64,000 bases of DNA, from NCBI GenBank assembly GCA_963798435.1, contig CAWCTF010000008.1, positions 248,001 to 312,000 on the forward strand. The letters are read 5' to 3'. The DNA comes from JALHST01 sp963798435. GTDB taxonomy: Bacteria > Bacteroidota > Bacteroidia > Flavobacteriales > Flavobacteriaceae. The notes beneath the pieces were generated by a model. That model did no database searches. It was given only the letters and a program-made list of their open reading frames with translations, and was not told where the DNA came from. Position numbers and translations under genes: made by a program. This document shows positions 53,025 through 61,832 of this stretch, in pieces; within the stretch, counting starts at the first letter, position 1, and each line of letters begins with the position of its first letter.

Positions 53025-53536
53025 TTAAAATAGGGAAAAAGGGCAGCGCGATACTCCCAGGAGGTTGAAATAAACATGCCAAAATATACGGCGGCCACCA
53101 AAAACTTTAAAAAAGTACCCGTCAAAAACCCCAGGAAGGAGCCAAAAGCCGCTTTGGTGGCGGTTTTCCGATCGGCCTTATTGAGCAGTTCCCCTACCAA
53201 GGCCCCTAAAAATGGCCAAACGACGATGCCAATGGGGCCTAGGACCGGAAAGAACAGGGCAACCAAAAGGCCGAGGGTCGTGCCTATGACCCCATACTTG
53301 GTGCCCCCGAATTTTTTGGTGCCAACAGCGGGAATTATATAATCAAGTGCAACCACAATCAAGGCGATGGCCCCGGTGATCCCGATACGCAGCCAATTGT
53401 CGGGTACTGCTTGGGTCAGATGCAGTAATACCAATCCCAACCAGCTCAAGGGTGGGCCAGGAAGTATGGGCAAAAAGCTTCCTAAAATACCAATGATCAT
53501 AAGAAGTAATCCCAGAAAAACTAGAAGGAGATCCAT
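53021..53536 (-). CDS. DUF456 membrane protein
   Basis: 171 residues from ATG 53536 (an upstream frame exists, but MDLLLVFLGLLLMIIGILGSFLPILPGPPLSWLGLVL is the family start). Two glycine-rich hydrophobic repeats, then FGGTKYGVIGTTLGLLVALFFPVLGPIGIVVWPFLGALVGEL. DUF456 resembles glycine-zipper proteins; its function is unknown. Three or four helices. Confidence 0.88.
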   Translation of the reverse strand: MDLLLVFLGLLLMIIGILGSFLPILPGPPLSWLGLVLLHLTQAVPDNWLRIGITGAIALIVVALDYIIPAVGTKKFGGTKYGVIGTTLGLLVALFFPVLGPIGIVVWPFLGALVGELLNKADRKTATKAAFGSFLGFLTGTFLKFLVAAVYFGMFISTSWEYRAALFPYFN

Positions 53537-53662
53537 CGGCGAATTTTTGATTTGACGAAAATACAGCGATTTTGTTACATGATCCGGTTGAAAGGCGCTA
53601 CGCAAGTAATTTAGGGGAAAGGGCATTTCAGCAGTCAATCCACAGCCATTGAAAAGTTTTTA

Positions 53663-53728
53663 ACTAAAATATTAGTTTAAACTAAAGAATTAGTTATATT
53701 TGTTGAAATGTTTAACTAAAAACTTAGT
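53663..53728 (+). promoter_or_regulatory. blaI promoter with three BlaI-type operators
   Basis: Three copies of ACTAA-N4-TTAGT at 53663-53676, 53681-53694 and 53715-53728. TATATTTG at 53695-53702 is a perfect -7 box between copies 2 and 3. Copy 1 overlaps the -33 region and copy 3 ends 5 bp before the blaI ATG at 53733. Bound repressor would block this promoter, so blaI is almost certainly autoregulated. Confidence 0.85.
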
Positions 53729-53732
53729 TTCA

Positions 53733-54110
53733 ATGAAGCAACTTACAAAAGCGGAAGAAGAGGTCATGCAGCAATTGTGGCAATTGCAGAAATGTAATGT
53801 GGCGTCGATCATTGAACAATTGCCTGAACCGAAACCGGCGTACAATACGGTTTCTACTATTGTTAGGATCTTGGAAAGTAAAGGGTTTGTGGATCATGAG
53901 CAGGAGGGAAAAGGCTATTTGTATTTTCCATTGGTCAAAAAGGCCGACTACAGCAACCAGTCGATCAACAAATTGGTCGATGGGTATTTTCAGGGATCGT
54001 TTAAAAGTATGGTCTCCTTCTTTATGAAGAAGAACGACATGAGCCTCGCTGAATTGGAATCGATTTTAAAGGAAATAAAAAAGGACACCGAACTCGGCAG
54101 CCGCAAATAA
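53733..54110 (+). CDS. blaI: BlaI/MecI/CopY family repressor
   Basis: 125 residues from ATG 53733. Winged-helix signature LTKAEEEVMQQLWQLQKCNVASIIEQLP, AYNTVSTIVRILESKGFV and the C-terminal dimerisation helices (NKLVDGYFQGSFKSMVSFFMKK). In this family the repressor is cleaved when the linked M56 sensor protease is activated. Here the M56 gene starts 29 bp downstream. It probably controls an envelope-stress or lactam response; no beta-lactamase is nearby. Confidence 0.93.
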   Translation: MKQLTKAEEEVMQQLWQLQKCNVASIIEQLPEPKPAYNTVSTIVRILESKGFVDHEQEGKGYLYFPLVKKADYSNQSINKLVDGYFQGSFKSMVSFFMKKNDMSLAELESILKEIKKDTELGSRK

Positions 54111-54139
54111 AAAAGGATCGAACCTAAATAGATGTTCAT

Positions 54140-55757
54140 ATGCTACAATATATTCTAGAAACTATCGCCTTTCAGTTGGTGTTCCTCCTCATCTATGATT
54201 TTTTGCTGAAACGGGAAACCTTTTTCCAGTGGAACCGGGTATACCTTATAGGTACCTATGCTCATGTCACTGGTACTGCCCTGGATCAAGATCGAAGCAT
54301 TCAGGAACACGGTCCCGGACCGATATTATATAGCCCCTCAATTTTTGTGGCAACTTGATGAAGTCACCTTGACAGCAGGGGAACGTTCACTTTCAGGGAT
54401 AACTTGGGAATTGGCGCTACTTTTAGGCGGAATGCTCTTGGCAACCCTGTATTTGGGGTATAAACTGTATCAAATTTATGCATTACGAAAAAAAGGGCAG
54501 GTAGACTACTTTCCTAAATTTACCCGTGTGGTGGTGGCCAACAGCCAAATGGCCTTTTCGTTTTTCAGGGCGATCTTTTTAGGGGACAAGGTTTTGGAAC
54601 GCGAACATGAAAATATCATCCAACACGAATTGGTACACATCGAACAAAAACATACCTGGGACCTGTTGTTTTTTGAAGTGATGCGCATTGTAGGCTGGTT
54701 CAATCCGTTGGTATATGTCTACCAAAGCCGAATTTCCGAACTCCACGAATTTATCGCCGATGCCCAAGTGGCCAAGACCCATAAAAGGGAACAGTACCAA
54801 TTGCTGTTGTCGCGAGATTTTTCAGACACGGCATATCTCCTTTCATCAATCAATTTTTCAAAAATTCATTAATCAAAAAACGAATCGTCATGTTACAAAA
54901 ATCAAGATCAAAAAAAGTTTGGCAGATGAAGTATCTTCTTTTATTGCCCATTTTAACAGCCATGTTATTCTATACTTCCTGTCAAAGGGACAGCAAGGAA
55001 ATGATTGACGCGACCCTAGTAGTAGGGAATGTTGAAAATTTAAGCGCACCTGATGAAAAGGAGGTTTTTACGAAGTTAATGGAGCTCTCTGAAAGCTCTA
55101 CGAATTGGACCCTTACGGTTAAGGATGAAAATTCGACATTAAGTTCGTTCCCAGCGAGGATGGGTCGTATATTACTGGCCCAAATGAAGAACATATTCAA
55201 GGCCAAAATGGCCATTGATTCAAAGTTTAATAAAAGAAGTTTCGATTTGCCAACGCCGGTTTCTTCGCTTAACTCTGAGGAAATATATAATGAAATGGTG
55301 GCAAAGCGAAAGTTGCTTGCACAACAAGTGGGTGAAAATCACCCTACAATTTTAAATCTCGACCAAAAGATTGCTTTGTTAAAGGAAAGCATAAATCCCA
55401 GCCTTCTTCAACCAATTGACTTTGCAACAATTGATGTGGTTCCCATTTTTCCGGGTTGTGAAAATGCGGAAGACAAACGGGCCTGTTTTAATGAAAAAAT
55501 GATTCAGCACGTCAGCAAAAATTTTAACTACCCACAAGAGGCCCAGAGATAATGGGATCCAGGGCAAGGTCTATGTCAATTTTATCATTGACCAAGCGGG
55601 GAACATTACCGATATCAAAAAGAACGGCCCGGATAAATTATTGGAAGAGGAAGTAGAACGGATCATTTTGCTGTTGCCAAAAATGATTCCGGGGAAACAA
55701 AAAGGAGAACCAGTGAGCGTCCCATTCTCGCTGCCGATAACGTTTAAATTGAAATAA
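54140..55757 (+). pseudogene. BlaR1/MecR1-like M56 peptidase with TonB-like C-terminal domain, three frameshifts
   Basis: One gene is split into four frames by slips near 54257-54263, 54837-54842 and 55545-55551. The pieces in order are: helix 1 and QWNRVYLIGTY, then LMSLVLPWIKIEAFRNTVPD and the M56 zinc motif HELVH in a third helix region, then FKNSLIKKRIVMLQKSRSKK with a further helix (YLLLLPILTAMLFYTSC) and a periplasmic coiled domain (EIYNEMVAKRKLLAQQVGENHP), then NGIQGKVYVNFIIDQAGNI, a TonB/energy-transducer C-terminal domain ending at TAA 55757. The preserved pieces make it clear what the intact protein was; as read it is not translatable. Confidence 0.85.
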
Positions 55758-55797
55758 GCACCAATTTCGGTTTTCGACTACCAACGAATTCCCTGAT

Positions 55798-56713
55798 AAC
55801 CTATTCCTCCCATTAGTTAAAGGGAGGTGGATTCGCGCCTATTTTGGCGGGAAGACGGAGGGTTTTGCCAAACACAACATACTGGTCAAACAAGACAAAA
55901 CTCCCCTTTCTCCCCGCCACAGGCGGGGATTCATTCCCCTCTTAAACGTAAGAGGGGAGCGGGGTACTAAGGGAAATTATAACCTGTTCCTCCCTTTAGT
56001 TAAAGGGAGGTGGATTCGCGCCTATTTTGGCGGGAAGACGGAGGGTTTTGCCAAACACAACATACTGGTCAAACAAGACAAAACTCCCCTTTCTCCCCGC
56101 CATAGGCGGGGATTCATTCCCCTCTTAAACGTAAGAGGGGAGCTGGGTACTAAGGGAAATTATAACCTGTTCCTCCCTTTAGTTAAAGGGAGATGGATTC
56201 CCGCCTATTTTGGCGGGAAGACGGAGGGTTTTGCCAAACACAACATACTGGTCAAACAAGACAAAACTCCCCTTTCTCCCCGCCACAGGCGGGGATTCAT
56301 TCCCCTCTTAAACGTAAGAGGGGAGCGGGGTACTAAGGGAAATTATAACCTGTTCCTCCCTTTAGTCAAAGGGAGGTGGATTCCCGCCTATTTTGGCGGG
56401 AAGACGGAGGGTTTTGCCAAACACAACATACTGGTCAAACAAGACAAAACTCCCCTTTCTCCCCGCCACAGGCGGGGATTCATTCCCCTCTTAAACGTAA
56501 GAGGGGAGCTGGGTACTAAGGGAAATTATAACCTGTTCCTCCCTTTAGTTAAAGGGAGGTGGATTCCCGCCTATTTTGGCGGGAAGACGGAGGGTTTTGC
56601 CAAACACAACATACTGGTAGAAACAAGACAAGACTCCCCTTTCTCCCCGCCACCAGGCGGGGATTCATTCCCCTCTTAAACGTAAGAGGGGAACAAGTAA
56701 CGAATTCCCTCAT
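55798..56713. repeat. Five-copy tandem array of a 183-bp unit
   Basis: Copies start at 55798, 55981, 56164, 56347 and 56530; the period is exactly 183 bp for the first four intervals, and copy 5 carries small insertions. Each unit contains four palindromes: CCTCCCTTTAGT/TAAAGGGAGG, CGCCTATTTTGGCG, CCCCGCC-ACA-GGCGGGG and CCCCTCTTA-AACG-TAAGAGGGG. Copies differ by a few bases (for example ATTCGCGCC versus ATTCCCGCC), so they arose by duplication with recent homogenisation. No gene is present; a 60-codon open frame inside is spurious. Confidence 0.93.
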
Positions 56714-56823
56714 AACTTGTACTTGCCTTCCGCCCCCATAGCTATCGTGGTTGAAGGGAGGCGCTTTTTACATAGAGAACAGGGTCCGCTAATTGCCCAA
56801 ATTATCGTAATTTCCACCCTACA

Positions 56824-57312
56824 ATGGGGCAAATGCGAAAGTTTTGGGTCATAGTGTTGGTATGTGCTTTCGTTTCCTGTGATTTTTTTGAATCGCAGGA
56901 CAAAAAGGCACGCGACCTTGTCAATCAAGAGATGCGCAACATCGATTGGAACGAGGTTGATAACTATCCCCTGTTCGAAACGTGCGATGAAACGCTCCCA
57001 AAACTAGATCAAAAAGCTTGTTTTGAAAATGAATTGGTAGCCCATTTTGCGGCAACCCTCAAGGAATTCGAATATATTTTGGACACGGACATCAGTCCGA
57101 CGGTATATGTAGATTTTGTAGTAGATAGTGCTGGTAAAATTACGGTTTTAGACATCGAAAAAGATAATAAGATTGATTTGCAAATGCCTGAATTCGACGG
57201 AATCATTATACAAAGTCTCAAGGGGCTCCCAGAAATTTCGCCTGCTTTGAAGCGAGGTATCCCTGTGCGCACGAAATTTCGTATTCCCATCGTGCTTGGC
57301 AGTGAACAGTAA
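56824..57312 (+). CDS. Lipoprotein related to TonB C-terminal-domain proteins
   Basis: 162 residues. Signal peptide with lipobox FVSC (C19) following VIVLVCAFVSCDFF. The body has two pairs of charged helices and the strand pattern YVDFVVDSAGKITVLDIEKDN, LPEISPALKRGIPVRTKFRIPIVL, typical of TonB-C-like periplasmic domains. Function unknown. The last codons S-E-Q and the stop lie in the repeat AGTGAACAGTAA that begins the low-complexity tract. Confidence 0.75.
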   Translation: MGQMRKFWVIVLVCAFVSCDFFESQDKKARDLVNQEMRNIDWNEVDNYPLFETCDETLPKLDQKACFENELVAHFAATLKEFEYILDTDISPTVYVDFVVDSAGKITVLDIEKDNKIDLQMPEFDGIIIQSLKGLPEISPALKRGIPVRTKFRIPIVLGSEQ

Positions 57313-57711
57313 TCAGCAAGCAGTGGGCAGTGAGCAGTAGGCAGTGGTAGTTGGCAGGGAACAATTAGCAGTAAACAGTAATCAGTGAGCAGTGAGCAGT
57401 GAAACAATGAACAATGATCAGCCTAGATTCACCATTGAACATCGAACATTGAATTGAACGCAGTGAACAGTAAGCAGTCGCCAGTGGCAGTTGGCGGTAA
57501 GCAAGGGTCAATTAACAATAAACAATTAGTGGTAATCAGTCAACCTTGAACATTGAACATCGAACAATTTGAAGTGTCGTCATCACGAGGTACGAAGTGC
57601 AAAGTACGAAGTCAGAAGCGCGAGGTACGAAGTTTAGAATAACAAATTCGTATTTCGTATTATCAAATAACCCAATAACCTAATAACCACAAACCATAAA
57701 CAAATATCATT
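57301..57711. repeat. Degenerate low-complexity repeat tract
   Basis: About 400 bp of imperfect units such as CAGTGAACAGTAAGCAGT, GAACATTGAACATCGAAC, CAATAACCTAATAACC and GAGGTACGAAGTGCAAAGT. Units are 7-9 bp with drifting bases. No open frame of interest. It ends just before ruvC, and similar tracts follow at 58262-58403 and 58771-58803. Confidence 0.85.
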
Positions 57712-58269
57712 TTGCCTTCAGAAAAAATAATTTTAGGAATCGATCCCGGTACCAGTGTGATGGGCTTTGGCCTTATTAAGGTAGTCAATAAACAAATGCA
57801 GTTCGTTCAGATGAACGAGCTATTGCTGCAGAAATATGAAGATCCCTATACCAAGCTGAAACTTATTTTTGAGCGTACCTTAGAATTGATCGACACCTAC
57901 CACCCCGATGAAATCGCTATTGAAGCCCCGTTCTATGGCAAAAATGTGCAGTCGATGCTAAAACTGGGACGCGCCCAGGGCGTTGCCATGGCAGCCGGAC
58001 TCTCACGGCAGATTCCGATTACCGAATACTTGCCCAAAAAGATCAAAATGGCCATTACAGGTAATGGGAATGCCAGTAAGGAGCAGGTGGCCAGGATGCT
58101 CCAAAGTGTTTTGGGACTAAAATCCTTGCCCAAGAATCTAGACAGCACCGATGGCTTAGCTGCCGCCGTATGCCATTTTTACAATGAAGGTAGGGTCGAG
58201 GTCGGTAAAAATTATTCTGGCTGGGAGGCGTTTGTGAAACAGAACCCCGGGAAACTTAAAAAGCAGTAA
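57712..58269 (+). CDS. ruvC: Crossover junction endodeoxyribonuclease RuvC
   Basis: 185 residues from a TTG start. Catalytic acids: D11 in GIDPGT, E in DEIAIEAPF (near 68), and the DSTDGLAAAVCH motif near 143-154. It resolves Holliday junctions with RuvAB. The last two codons and the stop (AAG CAG TAA) lie in the repeat that continues downstream, so the array begins inside the gene end. Confidence 0.95.
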   Translation: MPSEKIILGIDPGTSVMGFGLIKVVNKQMQFVQMNELLLQKYEDPYTKLKLIFERTLELIDTYHPDEIAIEAPFYGKNVQSMLKLGRAQGVAMAAGLSRQIPITEYLPKKIKMAITGNGNASKEQVARMLQSVLGLKSLPKNLDSTDGLAAAVCHFYNEGRVEVGKNYSGWEAFVKQNPGKLKKQ

Positions 58270-58403
58270 GCAGTAAGCAGTCGACAGTAGGCAGCGGGCA
58301 GTAAGAAGTAAGCAGTGAACAGTTGGCAGTGGGCAGTAGGCAGTGAACAGTAATCAGTGAACAGTAGTCAGTAAGCAGTAAAAGACAAATAGTAATTGTT
58401 TCA
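58262..58403. repeat. Low-complexity repeat tract between ruvC and the S23-like gene
   Basis: About 140 bp of CAGTAAGCAGT-type units with drift, including a 26-base segment at 58341-58366 that recurs exactly inverted at 58777-58802. These two segments bracket the S23-like gene. Confidence 0.85.
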
Positions 58404-58769
58404 ATGAAATTTCAGGACCTCCTTGTTTACCAAAAATCTTCAGAATTGGCTATGGCTATTTTTGAAATTACCAAGACATTTCCAAAAGAGGAGACGTATT
58501 CCTTAACTGACCAAATTCGTAGGTCTTCAAGAAGTGTATCAGCGAATATTGCGGAATCTTATGCAAAACGACGTTATCCACAACAATATATTAATAAGTT
58601 GACCGATAGCGATGCCGAAAACTTAGAGACCCAGACCTGGTTAGAATTTGCATTAAAATGCAATTATATTGAACAAAACATTTTTGACTGGTTCTTACAA
58701 CAAAGTCAGGAAGTTGGAAAGTTGATTTATTATATGATAAATAATCCCGAACGGTTCGGCTCAAAATAG
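58404..58769 (+). CDS. Four-helix-bundle protein of the S23 / 23S rRNA intervening-sequence family
   Basis: 121 residues. Begins FQDLLVYQKSSELAMAIFEITKTFPKEETYSLTDQIRRSSRSVSANIAESYAKR, then further helices with ENLETQTWLEFALKCNYI. This family is often encoded as an orphan small gene or inside rRNA insertions, and is related to Avd of diversity-generating retroelements; its function is unknown. It is bounded on each side by repeat tracts and an exact inverted repeat, which suggests mobility. Confidence 0.9.
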   Translation: MKFQDLLVYQKSSELAMAIFEITKTFPKEETYSLTDQIRRSSRSVSANIAESYAKRRYPQQYINKLTDSDAENLETQTWLEFALKCNYIEQNIFDWFLQQSQEVGKLIYYMINNPERFGSK

Positions 58770-58770
58770 C

Positions 58771-58803
58771 CCTGTTTACTGTTCACTGATTACTGTTCAC
58801 TGA
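58771..58803. repeat. Inverted copy of the repeat downstream of the S23-like gene
   Basis: CTGTTTACTGTTCACTGATT and onward is the reverse complement of 58341-58366 (26 of 26 bases, 58777-58802). It ends 4 bp before the hemW ATG at 58807. Confidence 0.85.
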
Positions 58804-58806
58804 AAT

Positions 58807-59934
58807 ATGTCCGGTATATACATCCACATCCCATTTTGCAAGCAGGCGTGTACGTACTGTGACTTCCACTTTTCAACACGCCTGGGGAAATCGACCGACA
58901 TGGTCGCCGCCTTGCAGAAAGAACTTATTTTGCGCAAAGATGAATTCAAGGGGGAGATTGTCGAGACGATTTATTTTGGCGGAGGTACCCCTTCCGTGTT
59001 GGCAACCTCGGCCTTGCTGCAACTCATTGAAACGGTATATGCGAATTACCAAGTAATCGACACTCCTGAAATCACCTTGGAAGCGAATCCCGATGATTTA
59101 TCCAAGGATCGAATTATACAATTGGCGAACGGCCCTATTAACCGACTTAGTATCGGCATCCAATCATTTTACGATGAGGACCTTCAGTTTATGAACCGGG
59201 CACATTCATCAAAGCAGGCTAGTGAGTCCCTGGCCATGGCCGCAGACTACTTCGAAAACCTTTCAATAGATCTGATATATGGGATCCAGGAAATGGACAA
59301 CGATCGCTGGCGGCAGAATATTGAAAAGGCCTTGTCATACAATATCCCTCATATTTCAAGCTATGCCTTAACTGTTGAACCTAAAACGGCCTTGGCCCAT
59401 GCTATAAAAAAAGGGTTGGTAAAACCAGTGGATGATGAAGTTGCCCAAGAACACTATGCGATCTTGGTCGATGCCATGGAAGCCGCAGGTTTTGTTAACT
59501 ATGAGCTATCCAATTTTGGTAAGCCAGGATTTTTTTCCAGGAACAATACGGCCTATTGGCAGCAAAAAAAATACCTGGGTATCGGTCCGTCGTCACATTC
59601 CTACGACGGCGTTCGTAGAGGTTGGAACATCAGTAATAATACGAAATATCTGCAAGCCATCGCACAGGGGCGACTTCCCATGGAAATCGAGGTCCTGTCT
59701 AAAACGAACCGCTACAATGAAGCGATTATGACCGGTCTTCGGACGATTTGGGGCGTTTCATATGCACAAATTGCTACCGAATTTGGGGACGAGGTGGTAA
59801 GGTATCTGCAAAAACAATCAAAAAAACACATCGAAGGAGAGTTCTTGAAAACGGAAGGTGATCTTCTATTGACCACAAAAAAGGGGCGATTTTTGGCAGA
59901 TGGTATTGCAGCAGACCTTTTTTTAGTAGTTTAG
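58807..59934 (+). CDS. hemW: Radical SAM heme chaperone HemW
   Basis: 375 residues. Radical-SAM motif HIPFCKQACTYCDFHF (CxxxCxxC), then ETIYFGGGTPSVLA, INRLSIGIQSF and DLIYGIQEM. It lacks the HemN N-terminal extension, so HemW (heme insertion chaperone) fits better than coproporphyrinogen oxidase. It precedes a cyclase-family gene by 5 bp. Confidence 0.93.
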   Translation: MSGIYIHIPFCKQACTYCDFHFSTRLGKSTDMVAALQKELILRKDEFKGEIVETIYFGGGTPSVLATSALLQLIETVYANYQVIDTPEITLEANPDDLSKDRIIQLANGPINRLSIGIQSFYDEDLQFMNRAHSSKQASESLAMAADYFENLSIDLIYGIQEMDNDRWRQNIEKALSYNIPHISSYALTVEPKTALAHAIKKGLVKPVDDEVAQEHYAILVDAMEAAGFVNYELSNFGKPGFFSRNNTAYWQQKKYLGIGPSSHSYDGVRRGWNISNNTKYLQAIAQGRLPMEIEVLSKTNRYNEAIMTGLRTIWGVSYAQIATEFGDEVVRYLQKQSKKHIEGEFLKTEGDLLLTTKKGRFLADGIAADLFLVV

Positions 59935-59939
59935 ACATT

Positions 59940-60689
59940 ATGTTGGCAACCATACTCCATTCAAAAAAATCATACAAGATCGACCTCTCCAAACCCTTGG
60001 ATATTTCCATTTCCATTCATGGCGACTCCAAGAACGTGAATGCGTGGTATTTGGGGCCTCCTAGAATTACCCCGCATACCGAAGGAACCTTTATCGGGAA
60101 AGTTACTGAAGGTGCCTCCACCAATTTTAACGATATCTGGTTCAATCCGCATGCCCATGGTACCCATACCGAGTGTGTGGGCCATATTACCGATGCTTTT
60201 CATTCAGTGAGTCTAAATCGAAAACGAACGTTCTTTTTGGCAGAGGTGATTACCATTGCCCCCGAAAGGATAAAAAAAGACTTTATCATCTCAAAAAAGC
60301 AATTGGTATATGCCCTGAAAGCTAAAAACGTGGAAGCAGTAGTCATTCGAACCCTGCCGAATACGCCGCATAAACTGTCCAGGCACTATTCAAATACGAA
60401 TCCGCCTTATTTAACGGAAGAGGCTGCCCAATTCTTAGCGGATCAATATGTGCAACACCTTTTGGTCGATCTTCCGTCGGTAGATAAGGAAAAAGATGGG
60501 GGGCATTTACTTGCACATAAAGCATTTTGGGATTTTGAAGGAACCATGCGCCATGAAGCCACGATTACCGAATTCATTTACGTAGATAACGACATACAGG
60601 ATGGTGCCTATTTCCTAGATTTGCAGATAGCGCCCTTTGAAAACGATGCCAGCCCATGTAGGCCGATTTTATATAGGATCGAAGATTGA
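59940..60689 (+). CDS. Cyclase family protein (kynurenine-formamidase-like)
   Basis: 249 residues. The metal-binding motif FNPHAHGTHTECVGHI (HxGTHxE type) and D of the following strand match the cyclase/arylformamidase fold. It could hydrolyse a formamide or act in another ring-opening reaction; true kynurenine formamidase activity is not assured. The start lies 5 bp after the hemW stop, so they are co-transcribed. Confidence 0.87.
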   Translation: MLATILHSKKSYKIDLSKPLDISISIHGDSKNVNAWYLGPPRITPHTEGTFIGKVTEGASTNFNDIWFNPHAHGTHTECVGHITDAFHSVSLNRKRTFFLAEVITIAPERIKKDFIISKKQLVYALKAKNVEAVVIRTLPNTPHKLSRHYSNTNPPYLTEEAAQFLADQYVQHLLVDLPSVDKEKDGGHLLAHKAFWDFEGTMRHEATITEFIYVDNDIQDGAYFLDLQIAPFENDASPCRPILYRIED

Positions 60690-60811
60690 TAGGATGTCCG
60701 AAGCCAAATGGAATGCTTCTAAATTCAACGCGCACGAATTGCCGATAGCTACTTGGCCTTGCTAATTCGAACGAGTGTTAGATCGTACCACGAACCTAAA
60801 AATTGCAATCA

Positions 60812-61171
60812 ATGAAAAATGCACTGAGACTTGAAGAACTAGCAATGTTTTTGCTAGGAATTTTTATGTTCGATCTTTTGGGATACCCATGGTGGTTGTT
60901 TTTTGTTTTGTTCCTAACTCCTGATATAGGTATGATCGGGTATGCCTTGGGCAATAAGAGTGGGGCGTTGTCCTATAATATTTTTCATCATAAGGGGATT
61001 GCCCTACTTTTGTATTTTGCAGGGATGTATTTTTCGCTACCTATAGTGCAATTGGTGGGCGTTATTTTATTTTCCCATGCTTCCTTTGATCGTATTTTAG
61101 GGGTTGGGTTAAAATATGAAAAAGGGTTCAAATACACCCATTTGGGTGAAATTGGAAATAAAAATGGATAA
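60812..61171 (+). CDS. DUF4260 membrane protein
   Basis: 119 residues from ATG 60812. Four hydrophobic helices with LRLEELAMFLLGIFMFDLLGYPWWLFFVLFLTPDIGMIGYALG at the start and the charged tail FDRILGVGLKYEKGFKYTHLGEIG, the DUF4260 signature. Function unknown. It overlaps the DUF4230 gene by 8 bp. Confidence 0.9.
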   Translation: MKNALRLEELAMFLLGIFMFDLLGYPWWLFFVLFLTPDIGMIGYALGNKSGALSYNIFHHKGIALLLYFAGMYFSLPIVQLVGVILFSHASFDRILGVGLKYEKGFKYTHLGEIGNKNG

Positions 61172-61787
61172 TATTCCTGGTCTTATTATCGGATTAATTT
61201 TAGGCGCCTTACTCATGTATTGGCTGTTCTCTAGGTATCGTCGAAAGCAGAATATGGAGCGCACCAACGAACAATCGATTATCTTATTGGAAAAAATACG
61301 AAGTGTCTGTAAATTGATATCTGTGGAGGGGGAGTTTGCTGAAATTTATTCCTATGAAAACAAGAAAGAGGTTTTCATGAACCTTTTTGGGAGTAAAAAG
61401 AAAGCCTTGATCATCATTAATGCCAAGACCCATATTGGGTTTGATTTCAAAAAATTACAAATGCATGCCGAAGTCGATAAAAAAAAGATTGTATTGACCT
61501 ACTTTCCGCAGCCCGAAGTTTTGTCTTTAGAACCTCAATTGAAATTTTACGACATTAAAAATAGCATGTTCAATACCTTTTCATCCAATGATCTGACCAA
61601 TTTGAACAAAGAGGCCCGACAACATATTTTAGATAAGATACCTGCGAGCGGCTTGATTGAAACGGCTAAAAAGGAATCGCTTGAGGCAATCCTCCTTATC
61701 GAAAAAATAGTCGAGACCATCGGTTGGAAATTAGATTATTCGGCCTTGCATATCAATGAAAAACATAAAGAACTTCTTGAAAAATAA
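61164..61787 (+). CDS. DUF4230 domain protein
   Basis: 207 residues from ATG 61164. One N-terminal helix (IPGLIIGLILGALLMYWLFS, 3-22) and the DUF4230 body (EKIRSVCKLISVEGEFAEIYSY, LFGSKKKALIIINAKTHIGFDF). Function unknown. The start overlaps the stop of the DUF4260 gene, so they are coupled. Confidence 0.9.
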   Translation: MDNIPGLIIGLILGALLMYWLFSRYRRKQNMERTNEQSIILLEKIRSVCKLISVEGEFAEIYSYENKKEVFMNLFGSKKKALIIINAKTHIGFDFKKLQMHAEVDKKKIVLTYFPQPEVLSLEPQLKFYDIKNSMFNTFSSNDLTNLNKEARQHILDKIPASGLIETAKKESLEAILLIEKIVETIGWKLDYSALHINEKHKELLEK

Positions 61788-61832
61788 AAATCACAAATCG
61801 TACCTTAGTACTTTTAACGGCCGCTTGAAGGC

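Noticed and set aside
55798..56713. 183-bp array as a CRISPR
   Set aside because: Units are contiguous with no unique spacers, and no cas genes are nearby.
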